From assembly GCA_028023455.1 (NCBI GenBank), contig JAQFVV010000180.1, forward strand, positions 1,242,001 through 1,306,000: DNA of 64,000 bases, written 5' to 3'. A program made the position numbers and the translations under genes. The notes beneath the pieces were generated by a model. That model was not told where the DNA came from and did not search any database. It saw nothing but the letters and a program-made list of their open reading frames with translations. Numbering within the stretch: position 1 is the first letter of the stretch; each line of letters opens with the position of its first letter. The stretch is from Epiperipatus broadwayi (Eukaryota; Onychophora; Udeonychophora; Euonychophora; Peripatidae). Positions 48,550-60,229 of the stretch are shown here, in pieces.

Positions 48550-50990
48550 TAGATTCGATCTTCACTTGCATTTCGATCGTTATAGTATACTTATGAATTA
48601 TTTTTGAATAAGATTATCTTTATTTTTAATAATCATTACATTTATATTATCTCCTCTTGACAAGAAAATTCATGAAAAATAAAGTGATAATAATTATATT
48701 CCACATCAAACTATTAAACATAAATAAAAGATGTTAAGCATCATCAAAACAATCACTTCTCTATAAAAAAACATTACTTAATCATCTCGGCTTATTTGTT
48801 TACCAGATAATTTGGAAATTATCTAGATCAAGGATAGCCAAGAAGTCAACTGCATAATTTCTTCTTTTTTTAAAATTTGAATCTAATTTATTTTAATACA
48901 GATCTAAAACAATTTTCTTTTTTTTTCATGATTTTTTTTTAAATTCAGGACTAGCCCTAGAAAATAATTATTTATAGATAATTTAATAAATATTTTATAA
49001 AGTGACATGGACAAATTGTAATACTAGGGGGAGTTGAGGTAATTTAAGCTTGACTAAGAAATTATTCTAGTAAAGAAAGCAAAACATTTAGTTCCTCAAA
49101 ACAGAAGGTAATTAAAATATGCTTTTAAAATCTTTTCACTTTTTGGCAGCCATATTGGATTTTTGGAAACTTTGACTTAATACATATTCTTTATGACAAC
49201 TTCACTTTGCATTATGAAAAAGTCAAGTGGTATACATTATTATAAAAGTAATATACCAAGTAGGGTAATAAAACTGAAAAACTACAGACATTATACATTC
49301 AAAATAGTAAAAAAAATAAGATTTTTTATACTTTTAAAAATTATTATTTTATATTGCTTCATAATTACCAAAATTTAATAGATAAATTTCAAAATTATAT
49401 TTTTAATAATAGGCTCGTTAAATTCCTTACAAAATTTGCAATAAAATGGTATAACACATGACTTACTTAAGATAGTCCATCTTTCCAAAATATCAAAAAA
49501 TAAAGTCATTGATATTTTTTATTTTTTTAGAAATTCCATACCTTTTTCTTCCTTGTTAGATATATGTATAATCAAGGAAGAGAAAGTAATAGAAAAGAAG
49601 AAGTCTAAAATAGTCTTTAGTCGTAAATAGCTCAGTTACAATACATATGAAAGTAAACAGAAAAAAAAACAAGTTTAGATTTAATGCAATATAGAATATT
49701 AATAATAACAATGCTTTTTTTTACAGTCTTGTCTTAATTTTCATCTAATGAAAAAGATTTTATTGTTAGGCAGAATCCATCTAAAGTATAAAATCAAATG
49801 ATTACTGTAAAAGGATTGGTTACAAGTAATTAAATATTATTGCAATTATATAGCAAAAGAATCAATTTAAAAATTTTGATGTAACTTATTTATTAGAACT
49901 ATTCATCACTCCTCATCTGATCACAAAGTCAAAATAACAATGTAGGAAGATATTGCAGAAACTGGCATATCAGATAACACTCTTCAAGAAAGATAAATGA
50001 GGTGATGTTTGTAGAGTACATTACCTATTTCAGTTGATAAACAATAAAGCAGTCTCTCAAAAGACTTGGTTTGTGCTTAATCAGCATTCAATAGTCAATA
50101 AAAGTTTCATGCTTTTTTTCTAGATAGGCAACACAGTACTTTCTTTTTGAATATTATGAAACTACTAAGAGTACAACTTGAATAATCAGATATCAGCAGT
50201 TGTATTTTTATCTATGAAAAACTATATGGTACACATGAACATTATGGCTATCTGCACAGATCCATAACTTGAACCCAGTTACTAATAGCTATCTCCTGCA
50301 GTACCATCATTTAAAATCTTTTTAAGGTTTTGAATGACATTATTAAATGTTACTGTCATTGGTAAATTTCTAAATAGTTTTATCAACTATACTTCTCTAT
50401 GTATCTGATACACAGCTCTAATGTTTACATTGCAATGGTCATGTTTACATATATAACTGTGGTCACACATATACATATATCTAATTGAACTAAATTTTAC
50501 TGCAATTTGTACTTTCAATTGTATTTTTATATTGGATTATTTTCGTCATCTAATATGAGTATTGAATGTTTTTAGAAAAAATTAACTTTATTTAAATATT
50601 CCAAATATTTGTTTTTTTGGTTGTCATCGAATAGCTACTATATCCCACTCAATGGTGCAGTTTTCATGCTTAAACTATAAAATATGATCATTCCTGGGCC
50701 ATTAATTATAATCATTTTGATGTGTTTTTTGTAATGCGAAAATAAAAATAAAAGAAAATCATCTTTTTTAAATATTATTTAATTTTAAATATTATTTTTT
50801 ATTAACGTATACAAATTAAATGATAATAATAAATGTAAAATATAAAATAAACAAATTACAATTTGATTAGTCTTTTTTAGTTTGCTTTTTATTAGAAAAA
50901 TAAATTCTCTATCGGAGATTTTTTTACTGGGGTTACGGCTTTTTTTTGTTGTTTACTGCTATTTTTTATTTAAAATAGAATGACAACTAA
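48550..50990. other. AT-rich unassigned DNA
   Basis: No gene or repeat family recognised. A hairpin with TTCTTCCTTG and CAAGGAAGAG arms lies at about 49540-49586. Confidence 0.5.
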
Positions 50991-51002
50991 AAGTAAAAGT
51001 TG

Positions 51003-51122
51003 TTACGGTTAGGTTTAGGGTTAGTTTTAGGGTTAGGTTTAGGGTTAGTTTTAGGGTTAGCTTTAGGGTTAGTTTTAGGGTTAGTTTTAGGGTTAGCTTT
51101 AAGGTTAGGTTTACGGTTAGTG
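51003..51122 (+). repeat. Telomere-like interstitial repeat
   Basis: About ten imperfect 12-bp units of the form TTTAGGGTTAGN (TTTTAGGGTTAG, GTTTAGGGTTAG, CTTTAGGGTTAG) run continuously. The TTAGGG core is the telomere repeat of most animals, but the 12-bp higher-order period and the position inside AT-rich DNA show an internal minisatellite. Confidence 0.85.
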
Positions 51123-51428
51123 TTCTGTTGTTTGTAATGCTAATATAAAAAATATCAAAATCGTATTTTTGTAAATATTTTCTTTTACTAACATCTATAA
51201 AATAAATGATAACAATAAACGTAAACTATATTCAACAAAGTATAACAGTAGTCAGAGAAAATAAATAAACTAAAACTTTTTTAAACAACGACAAATATAT
51301 ATATAAAATGTTTATAATATATGCTTTTTATCACATTTAAAAAAACAGTGTACAATTGTACTTTTCTTACGGGATATTTTTGTGTTAACGCTTTTTTTTA
51401 TTTCAAAAATATACACATGGAAACAATC

Positions 51429-51540
51429 TTCTTTGTCTCATGGAATGTTATGAACAGTACGTTACTTGACTCGTTACCTAATTCTTCTTTGTCTCATGGA
51501 ATGTTATGAACAGTACGTTACTTGACTCGTTACCTAATTC
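51429..51540. repeat. 56-bp tandem duplication
   Basis: The segment TTCTTTGTCTCATGGAATGT...GTTACCTAATTC at 51429-51484 is repeated exactly, as far as I can see, at 51485-51540. The identity points to a recent event. Confidence 0.9.
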
Positions 51541-52689
51541 CAATTCACTTTATACATATATCTCGTCAACATTTAGTACTTAAAACTTTAATACACTACG
51601 GTGTAAAAAGTCTGTTCATTATTACTTTACAAAATCTGAACATTTCAATACTTTAAAATAAAATAAAAATCCAATGAAAACAACATTTCCATCCAATTCA
51701 AAAAAACACACTCTCTCCCCAAGCCATAACCATTTTATAAACTGTGCGAATTCGGAAAATATATTTGCTGCATAAAACATACTGCGATGCGACATAGAGG
51801 CCTGCAATCTGTAGCATAACAAAAAGTTGTATTATAGAAAATGTGGGTTCGAATGTGTCAGCCACGGAAACGGCATTTTTATGTGTTTTAGCGCGAAAAT
51901 GGCGCCATCCAGTGGTATATGGGGGCTCTTCAACGAGTACTGTTTTTTTTATTGTTAAAGTGTAGACAAGACAACATATAAAAGGAATATCATAAATGAT
52001 TTTTTCTATCTATTTTTTTTATAAATTACTAACTAAAAAAATGCTTATGAGTGACTGAAAATATAGTAATAATGTTCAATTGTCAAAAGTTTAATTTATC
52101 AGAAAAAAATATTGTGTGGTAAAGACCATCTCTATATTTATCAGCAAAGGTGGCTGGTTAATTTTTTGTTTAGACATTATAATTACTATTACTTTTAAGA
52201 AATCATTAGCAAAAATTATGAGAGAAGCTTAGTTTGTCAGACTACAAAGAAAAATTGTGAACAATGTTTGAATCATTTTTCTCCATGTAAATTTTTTAAT
52301 AAACATTAAACTGTAAGAATAACAAAAATGAAAATAAAAGTACTATTTAGAAAAATCAGCATAAAATCTTTATTTTTTATCATAGAGAAATGAAAATTAC
52401 ATTGACTGAAAGAAAAATCGATGCTGAATCGAACGATGCAAAGCATATATACATAGTCGATATAATTTTTACATTACCGTAAGTTGAAGCTGAAATCACA
52501 AATTACAAGACACAATACCGCATTATGCGGCACAGAAGTTTAAAAAAGAAATCAATAAGAATAATTTTTTGTTTTTGTTTCAAACGTCAATAATTTTGTT
52601 AAAAGTCTAAGCATGTAAATTTAAAAACTTGTTATTAAACTTTTAATGGGTATAATGATATCTGAAAAGAAATTTTGTAGTACTTGTTG

Positions 52690-52780
52690 TGTATTCAAAA
52701 TGCAAGCACTCCGAATACCAAAAAATAAAACAATAAATGATAATAGTGAAAAGTTATTTTTACACACAGAACACAATATA
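52690..52780 (+). repeat. Dispersed ~95-bp repeat, left copy
   Basis: GTATTCAAAATGCAAGCACT, then CCGAATACC and AATAAAACAATAAATGATAA, match 55094-55185 with about 90 percent identity. The unit starts and ends with GTATTC/GAATAC. Confidence 0.7.
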
Positions 52781-53366
52781 TATATAGTTCACTTTTGATT
52801 CACTTCTCATGATGCACTTTACAACTGGCTGCTTTCTAGATGATTTCCTCCATCCTTGGTTTCCCAAATTCTTTGGCCCTGCTAATGAACACGTTGGCTT
52901 CACAGTAGAGCATTGCATTGTCACTTAATCTTCTTTCAGCTATCATCACACATCTCTCTGTAACCTTTCACTCATGGTAAATTCACTGGAAATAGAACCA
53001 TGCACTCTTCTACTCAAAATAATTATATCCACCTTTTGGTCTTCAGCAATTTAGGCTTTATTCTTGATCATTATCAATCTTGTATTTTCTATTAATGTTT
53101 TTAATTTGTATTGTATCAAGAAATATTTGTAATTAGCAAATATCTCTTTGCATTTATCAAATGCAATGTTTTAATCACATATACATAAATTTAATCACTA
53201 ATTAAATTCTTATGAGTTACGATCTAAAATATATTACTCTAATATATTTACTTTATTGTTTCTGAAGTATAAAACTTAAACTTGAATTTTCATGTACATT
53301 TTTATACAAAACATGATACATACCTCCCCCACTCCAAAAAAAAAATCTTGTTCCGATCACTTAATG

Positions 53367-54893
53367 CAGCGTTTCCCAACCTTTTTTGGATCACGTACCA
53401 CTTGGTAGTATATCATGCTAAATTGTACCACTTCGTAAAAATGATTGTATTTTGTGAAATTTGTTATTGAGAGTGTGTTATTTTGTTTGTATTATACATA
53501 TTATAGGGTGACCATGTATTCACATCACATAATGAGACAAATTACATTGTAACATGCCTAAACGTCATGCTGGATTATAAACTCACTGTAACATATATGT
53601 ATGTGTTTGTTCAAAGTATCATATTTATCTATTATTTTGTCATATTTCATTTACTAATAAATGGTTTTAATAAAAACACAAAATTATAAAAACCCAATTA
53701 ATATATTTTTTTATCATAATCAAATGTTTTTATAAAATAAATTTAATGAGATCCTTGTGCTTGTTTCGAAGAACATAATTTTTTGAAATTTGGTTCAGAA
53801 GATGCAAGATATACCCGTAAGTCTACAGCTGCATTCAATCTGTTTCAATACTTTTTTTTAAAAAAAATATATGAAGAAAAAGCTCTTTCTACTAATTCCA
53901 TACTAGTAAATGGTAATAATAATTTAAGAGCTTTCTCAGAAAACTGTTCATATTCTTTAATGTTTAACCAAAATTAATTAGATTGTGTCGATAATTCTAT
54001 TAAATTTTCTTTCCCTTTTATTGATAATGATGTAGCTTTTTCTAAATTTTCTTCATAGAAGGGGTTTGAAATCCACTTATCATTTGTGTTTTCGGGTTTT
54101 GGAAAATATTCCATGAAAGACAATTTTAATCCTGTTAAATGTGCTATTATATTTTCTGTATATCTTGAGACAGACTAACCTTATTTTCAAACAAAAAAAT
54201 ATGTAGAGTTTCGAATTTTTCCGGTTGATTGTTTTCAATACACTGTTTCCAAAAATCTAATTGTTTAATCATACTTTCAATTTTATCATTAACATTAAAG
54301 ATCGTTATCGAGTTATTCTGAAGTGTCAAATTTAAGTTCATTTATTTGCAAAAAATATCAGATAAATATGCAAGCACCTGAAGCCAATCAAAATCATACA
54401 ATTTCGAAGAGAGATCAAAAGGATTGTCTTAAAAAAAAAACCTGTGCTTCTTGTCTAAGTTCGAATAAGCAGGTTATATAGGGATCAATAAATTTTAATA
54501 AACAAAGACGATACAATCACAAACAATAACCTGTCACTTGTAAGTCATGCGGTGAAGTGAATGAGAGTGCAGCACTATCACAACAGTGGCGGTGACATCT
54601 CATGTTACTGGTGGCTAACGGCTAAATTTAAAAGTGCACTCCAAAAAAAAAAAAAAAAAACGATATCAATTGCTGGATTTTCGATCATCGACTGTACATA
54701 TTAACAACTTTACTGTATAATATTATTCATTAAAATAATTTTTATGAATTATAGGAAAAAACGTTTCTATGATATTTTTATGATTTATTTTTTTTATTTT
54801 TTATGTCCGCCATTATTGATTATTTTTCGTGTACCACCAACCAGCAACTCGCGTACCACCAGTGGTACGCGTACCACAGGTTGGAAAACGCTG
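53367..54893. mobile_element. hAT DNA transposon, internally deleted, perfect 8-bp TSD
   Basis: The left end is CAGCGTTTCCCAACC at 53367 and the right end is GGTTGGAAAACGCTG ending at 54893, the classic hAT termini. They are flanked by identical 8-bp target duplications, ACTTAATG at 53359-53366 and 54894-54901. Subterminal GTACCAC/GTGGTAC motifs occur near both ends. At 1527 bp the element is about half the size of an autonomous copy. It holds only the C-terminal part of a transposase on the minus strand. Confidence 0.95.
53740..54345 (-). pseudogene. hAT transposase C-terminal remnant (ZBED5/SCAND3-like)
   Basis: Minus strand. LNLTLQNNSITIFNVNDKIE and FWKQCIENNQPEKFETLHIF (54341-54150) match the stretch before the dimerisation region of ZBED5/SCAND3-type hAT transposases. 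After a frameshift come SFMEYFPKPENTNDKWISNPF (near 54120), then ALKLLLPFT, the hATC-region FNAAVDLRVYLASSEPNFKK and CSSKQAQGSH before a stop at about 53742. The DNA-binding and N-terminal catalytic parts are absent, and stops break the rest. Vertebrate and invertebrate genomes carry many such copies. Confidence 0.8.
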
Positions 54894-55093
54894 ACTTAAT
54901 GTAACCTTGAAAATTAACTAAATTTCTTTTTGTCTCTCACTGCCTTGGGTGATTTTTACTCCTACTTGGAGAACTCTGGGTTTTGCCTTGTTCTTCAGTT
55001 AGTGCATCCATTTTATTTTCACTATCAGTACTTAATAGCTTTTTATAATTTATTCACTATTCATAGGTTTAAGATTGTGATTGTGCCAACCTG

Positions 55094-55185
55094 TGTATTC
55101 AAAATGCAAGCACTCTGAATACCAACAAATAAAACAATAAATGATAATACTAAAAAGTTTTTCTACACACACAATACAATATATT
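55094..55185 (+). repeat. Dispersed ~95-bp repeat, right copy
   Basis: Same orientation as 52690-52780, about 2.4 kb away. The pair brackets the hAT element and the DNA around it, but it does not coincide with the hAT ends. Confidence 0.7.
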
Positions 55186-55194
55186 ATAATGATC

Positions 55195-55370
55195 AGGAAA
55201 AAGGTGGACTCTTACCATATCTGCTGTACAGGGCGCCACCAGGCTATTGGAACCTGGAAAATTTGTATAGTAGGCAGATACACAAGTTAAAGATCCAACT
55301 TTCATTTTATATAATTATATATTGACTGTTAGCCCTTGCCACTAGCTCAAGGAGTAGCAGAGGTTTAAAA
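55195..55370 (-). repeat. Dispersed structured repeat, copy 2
   Basis: The inverted relative of 48391-48545. The same hairpin is kept: ATCTGCCTACTATACA pairs with TGTACAGCAGAT. The inner stem is CCAGG/CCTGG here and CTAGG/CCTAG in copy 1, a compensated base-pair change. Confidence 0.65.
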
Positions 55371-55549
55371 TATATTTATTAAAATATATTATTAATAAAG
55401 ATAAAGAAAAATAAATTAAATCACTGCCACTACTAATAACACAAAAGATTTTATTTACATAAATATAACAACAAATTTGAAAAATAAATTACTAAAAAAA
55501 TGCTTTAGGTTTCATTATTATTTTATTTCTTTTTACTTTTAATTTTATT

Positions 55550-56040
55550 CTTAGAATGTTGAGCAGAGATAGTTTACCTAGACTACACACTTAAGATTTT
55601 TGAAGCCTCTGATTCCAGGCTAAAAGTCTGCAGCCACACCAATGCTCGCTTCCCGATATTTAGATGCAACCAATGCAATGTGAACATGTTAGCATAAAAC
55701 CTTGCTGACAGGAGCATCTGCAGCATGCTATTATTTAAAGGATATGATCCTTGTCCATTACAGGAATATGTGTCTGTCTGGAAAAGGAATCATGTATATA
55801 AAATATTAAAGAGGAATGCTACATATGGATAGGAGAGCAGTCTGTTTTGCTGACTTATAGTCCCAATCCATAGAGCTAAAAGAGATCAATGTTGTGGAAA
55901 GTACTCCACATCCATTTCAATGCAATGACTACATCTTTGGGGTCATGCATTCAGTTGGGCACACTGCCCTGTATGCTAACACACTTCACATTGCATCGAT
56001 ATAAACATCCATATATCCCTCCACCAGCATTGACACAACT
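55550..56040. other. GC-balanced segment of unknown nature
   Basis: Composition differs clearly from its surroundings. On the minus strand a CTTTTCCAG acceptor-like site precedes 55775, and one frame stays open to a stop at 55583 (64 codons, including TYSCNGQGSYP and RALVWLQTFSL). No donor or family match is evident. It may be a decayed repeat. Confidence 0.3.
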
Positions 56041-56347
56041 GCAAAACAAATAGTCTGAAATCAAAACCCCTTTAAACTAACATACACTTAAATGAGTCTA
56101 AGCAACCATTTAAACCCAACTTATTTTTTAAGTCAATAATTTAATTTATTCTTTAAAAAAATATTCAATTTCAGGTATTAACTTATTTTAAAATTACATA
56201 TTGTATTTAACTTATTTTTAAATCGAACAATATATTTGACCTATTTTTAAAATCTAATAATGCAGAAATAATGATACGTGTTCGTTTTATCTTTAAATTT
56301 ATGTTTGCATTAGCAAACTCCTGCCCTATTACAAACAGATCTTCCCT

Positions 56348-58190
56348 TGTATATGTATTAAATGGATCATGTCCTGTACATGAGGGGTCAGATTAGTCTT
56401 AGGTTAATATAGATGTGACAAGAATCTCAGCCTCAAGGTGACCTTTGAGCATTCCATCATCATATTTTTAATTGGATAGACAGTTGAAGAGTTGGAGTGT
56501 GAAGTAGATTGAAGCCTGTCCATTAAAGTAAGAAAATTGGCTATCTGAATATATACCTGAACACTTATAGCATATATGTATAGAGATGATAATGTGGACC
56601 AACTGATGATTGCTGGTTTAGCATAAAATATATATATTGGGTATTATTTATCTTTTCAACATATATGTGTTCAAGTGTATCAGTGTTATGAGATAGAGTG
56701 GAGAGTGGTGGGTCATATGAAAGTCTGTACTCATATACCCTATATAATACATATATAGACACAGGTATATAATAAACCTGTGTTTCACTATTTACAGTAG
56801 AGATGTCTGCCCATCCATTGTATATGTATTAAATGGATTATGTCCTGTATATGAGGGGTCATATTGATCTTAGGTCAACATAGGTGTGACAAGAATCTTG
56901 GCCTCAGGGTGGCCTTTGAGCATTCCATCATCAGATTTTCAATTGGATGTACAGTTGAAGAGTTGGAGGGTGGAGTAGATTGAAGCCTGTCCATTAAAGT
57001 ATGAAAATTGGCTATCTTAATATATATCTGAGCACTTATTGCATATATGTGTAGAAATGATAATCTGGACCAACTGATGATTGCTGGTTTAGCATAAAAT
57101 ACATATATTGGTTATTATTTATCTTTTCAACATATATGTGTTCAAGTGTATCAGTGTTATGAGATAGAGTGGAGAGTGGTGGGTCATATGAAAGTCTGTA
57201 CTCATATACCCTATATAATACATATATAGACACAGGTATATAATAAACCTGTGTTTCACTATTTACAGTAGAGATGTCTGCCCATCCATTGTATATGTAT
57301 TAAATGGATTATGTCCTGTATATGAGGGGTCATATTGATCTTAGGTCAACATAGGTGTGACAAGAATCTTGGCCTCAGGGTGGCCTTTGAGCATTCCATC
57401 ATCAGATTTTCAATTGGATGTACAGTTGAAGAGTTGGAGGGTGGAGTAGATTGAAGCCTGTCCATTAAAGTATGAAAATTGGCTATCTTAATATATATCT
57501 GAGCACTTATTGCATATATGTGTAGAAATGATAATCTGGACCAACTGATGATTGCTGGTTTAGCATAAAATACATATATTGGTTATTATTTATCTTTTCA
57601 ACATATATGTGTTCAAGTGTATCAGTGTTATGAGATAGAGTGGAGAGTGGTGGGTCGTATGAAAGTCTGTACTCATATACCCTATATAATACATATATAG
57701 ACACAGGTATATAATAAACCTGTGTTTCACTATTTACAGTAGAGATGTCTGCCCATCCATTGTATATGTATTAAATGGATTATGTCCTGTATATGAGGGG
57801 TCATATTGATCTTAGGTCAACATAGGTGTGACAAGAATCTTGGCCTCAGGGTGGCCTTTGAGCATTCCATCATCAGATTTTCAATTGGATGTACAGTTGA
57901 AGAGTTGGAGGGTAAAGTAGATTGAAGCCTGTCCATTAAAGTATGAAAATTGGCTATCTTAATATATATCTGAGCACTTATTGCATATATGTGTAGAAAT
58001 GATAATCTGGACCAACTGATGATTGCTGGCTTAGCATGAAATACATATATTGATGATTATTTATCTTTTCAATATATATGTGTTCAAGTGTATCAGTGTA
58101 ATGAGATAGAGTGGTGAGTCGTATGAAAGTCTATGCTCAAATACCCTATATATTACATAAATAGACACAGGTATATAATAAGCCTGTGTT
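56348..58190. repeat. Tandem array, four copies of a 471-bp unit
   Basis: TGTATATGTATTAAATGGAT starts units at 56348, 56819, 57290 and 57761, an exact 471-bp spacing. Units 2 and 3 are nearly identical; unit 1 and the shortened unit 4 (ending near 58190) are more diverged. Each end carries ATAGACACAGGTATATAATA followed by AACCTGTGTTTC. A 65-codon minus-strand ORF recurs in the first three units but is expected from near identity alone. Confidence 0.93.
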
Positions 58191-58326
58191 TCAGTTATTA
58201 CCATTAAATGAATACTATTTATTAACCACAGACTATGTTTCTCGTGAATTCAGCTAAGGTTAAAAGAACTTAATTATCACAACAGAGTATGATTTGCCTC
58301 TGGAATCTTGTGCATTCCTTGACTAT

Positions 58327-58394
58327 ATACTAAGGATACATTTAGACTTTATTAAAGTAATAGGTTTGTAATTTATTAAAATGTATCCTTAGTA
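58327..58394. repeat. Small inverted repeat
   Basis: TACTAAGGATACAT is followed about 40 bases later by ATGTATCCTTAGTA, a perfect 14-bp inverted pair. Probably a tiny MITE or its relic. Confidence 0.75.
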
Positions 58395-59391
58395 TCCATT
58401 AAAAAGAGTTTTATCTCCAAGTTATAATCTTACTTGTTAGTGAATGGTTATCAGAAAATATGGCTGTTATTTGTGTTACACTCTATACCTAATGAGGATC
58501 CAGACAGATTATCATCATCTAAAGTTCTTGGAGTTAATAGTAAAACAATTATTTTAGCACATTTTTTAGCCAGTTAATCCAATCATTGGGTGGTAAAATA
58601 AGCCCTAGAATATATATAGACACACAAAAGCAAACTAATTTATTATAAATACTTTTATAAAATATTAAAACTTAATTATAATTCATTAAAGTTATTGTTC
58701 TCATTACTTTTAATAAAAAATGTTTTACAGTTAAGTTGGATATTTTAGATAAATAAATGTTATTTTAATCATAACTTACTGTAATAAATAAAATAAAAAC
58801 CAGAATGCATTTCGTAAACAATCAACTATTATTATTTCAAATTCGCTCCATTGAGATTGAACATAATGAATTTATAATCATTCCAACAAGATACGACTCT
58901 GTAATATGCATTTAGTTACATTATTCAGACGAACATTTTGTAGTAGAACTTATCATTAAAACAAAATTAATAGAAAGACTTTATTATTGCAATAATGTGG
59001 AATATAATTATCATTGTTATTTTTATAGTTCTTATCATGGCTTTTTAAATAGTATTATCTTTTGTTAGTAAAGAATTCTAAAACATTAAAAAAAAAAGTT
59101 AAAAATTATTTATTACAATAATTTATTTCCGAACAGATATTTTTCATCTTTTTTATTTTACAGTGTCAGTCTTAGTTACAATATCATATTATTGTAGATT
59201 CCTATCCATAGCAAAAATCATCTTTATCGTTTTAAATAGATTTATATTTTTTGTGATATTAACATATTGGATCACGTAATTTGGCAGTGACTATATAACT
59301 AAATTCTATAAAACTTATAAACAAAATCATACAAATAGTCAAAATAAGAGTCATAGATCATGTGACCCTATCTCTTAAGCTTGTAAGTTAT

Positions 59392-59427
59392 AAAAACAAT
59401 GAGGAATTGGCAATCCTCATTGTTTTT
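59392..59427. repeat. Perfect 14-bp hairpin
   Basis: AAAAACAATGAGGA (59392-59405) and TCCTCATTGTTTTT (59414-59427) pair perfectly across an 8-base loop. It lies 216 bp downstream, in gene direction, of the signal-peptide exon donor. Confidence 0.8.
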
Positions 59428-59642
59428 AAAATCATACAAAGTTTGAATATTTTAGATTATTAATGTGATTAATGAAATGTGAATGAATAGGGATTGTTGG
59501 ATGATACCTGGCTTTTCAGAAGGAATCTGTATGTACTACTATTTAAAGTATAGAATAAACCCACAACGTATGTGTTTTTAGATTTAATAAAAATAATTAA
59601 AAATTAATTTCAGTAAAATTATAGTTATACCGAAATCATTAC

Positions 59643-59740
59643 CTTTATAATATTCTGCCACGCCACAGACAAGATAAAAGAGAAAAAGATTTTCGAAGAA
59701 TCTCATCCCAGAATCATAAAAGTGGTGCTGGCATAAAAAA
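59643..59740 (-). CDS. Signal-peptide exon of an Ig/FN3 receptor gene
   Basis: On the minus strand a TTTTTAG acceptor precedes base 59740 and a GTAATG donor follows base 59643. A start codon at 59706-59704 opens 21 codons plus one base: MRFFENLFLFYLVCGVAEYY, then K. This is a classic signal peptide: a charged start, the hydrophobic core LFLFYLVCGVA, and a small-residue cleavage context around VCGVA. The exon ends in phase 1, exactly what the phase-1 Ig exon at 42997 needs (G + GA gives Gly). The 34 bases upstream of the ATG are read as 5' UTR, so at least one more 5' exon should lie above 59.74 kb. The intron to the Ig exon is about 16.6 kb and full of repeats. Short exons can arise by chance; the phase match and signal-peptide character are the support. 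Confidence 0.6.
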
Positions 59741-59894
59741 CTAAAAATAAATACATAATTAATTGCAAACTTTTATATAATCATCATAAATGCAAACATT
59801 ATTATCTCAATGTTTTCCTTTTATGTTAATCCATTTATAATTATGTATATTAATAGAGTTTTATTTCATCTTTTTTTTTCCTTTGCAAAAACTT

Positions 59895-60226
59895 GTTCAT
59901 CATAAATTATCTAAAATATGTTATAGAACAATAAAGGTAGTTTAATTTATATATAGTTCAACCATCAGACATTCTTTAATGAGATGTCCCTGGATTCAAA
60001 AAAGATGTTCATCATAAATTATCTAAAATATGTTATAGAACAATAAAGATAGTTTAATCTATAGTTCAACAACCATCAGACATTCTTTAATGAGATGTCC
60101 CTGGATTCAAAAAAGATGTTCATCATAAATTATCTAAAATATGTTATAGAACAATAAAGATAGTTTAATCTATAGTTCAACAACCATCAGACATTCTTTA
60201 ATGAGATGTCCCTGGATTCAAAAAAG
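59895..60226. repeat. Three tandem copies of a ~111-bp unit
   Basis: GTTCATCATAAATTATCTAA starts copies at 59895, 60007 and 60118, and each ends with CCCTGGATTCAAAAAAGA. Copies 2 and 3 are nearly identical. The array lies 155 bp upstream of the signal-peptide exon. Confidence 0.92.
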
Positions 60227-60229
60227 AAG

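Larger units (their letters stand above)
51123..53360. other. Unassigned DNA with small repeats
   Basis: Apart from the 56-bp duplication and a CTCF-like motif at 51901-51915 (GGCGCCATCCAGTGG), nothing is recognised. A segment of about 95 bp at 52690-52780 recurs at 55094-55185. Confidence 0.45.

Noticed and set aside
55583-55775. 64-codon minus-strand ORF after a good acceptor, in a GC-balanced patch
   Set aside because: No donor before the stop, no recognised family, and it would interrupt a phase-perfect intron of the receptor gene.
56565-57704. Three near-identical 65-codon minus-strand ORFs
   Set aside because: They recur only because the 471-bp units are near identical; no start context, domain or selection signal.
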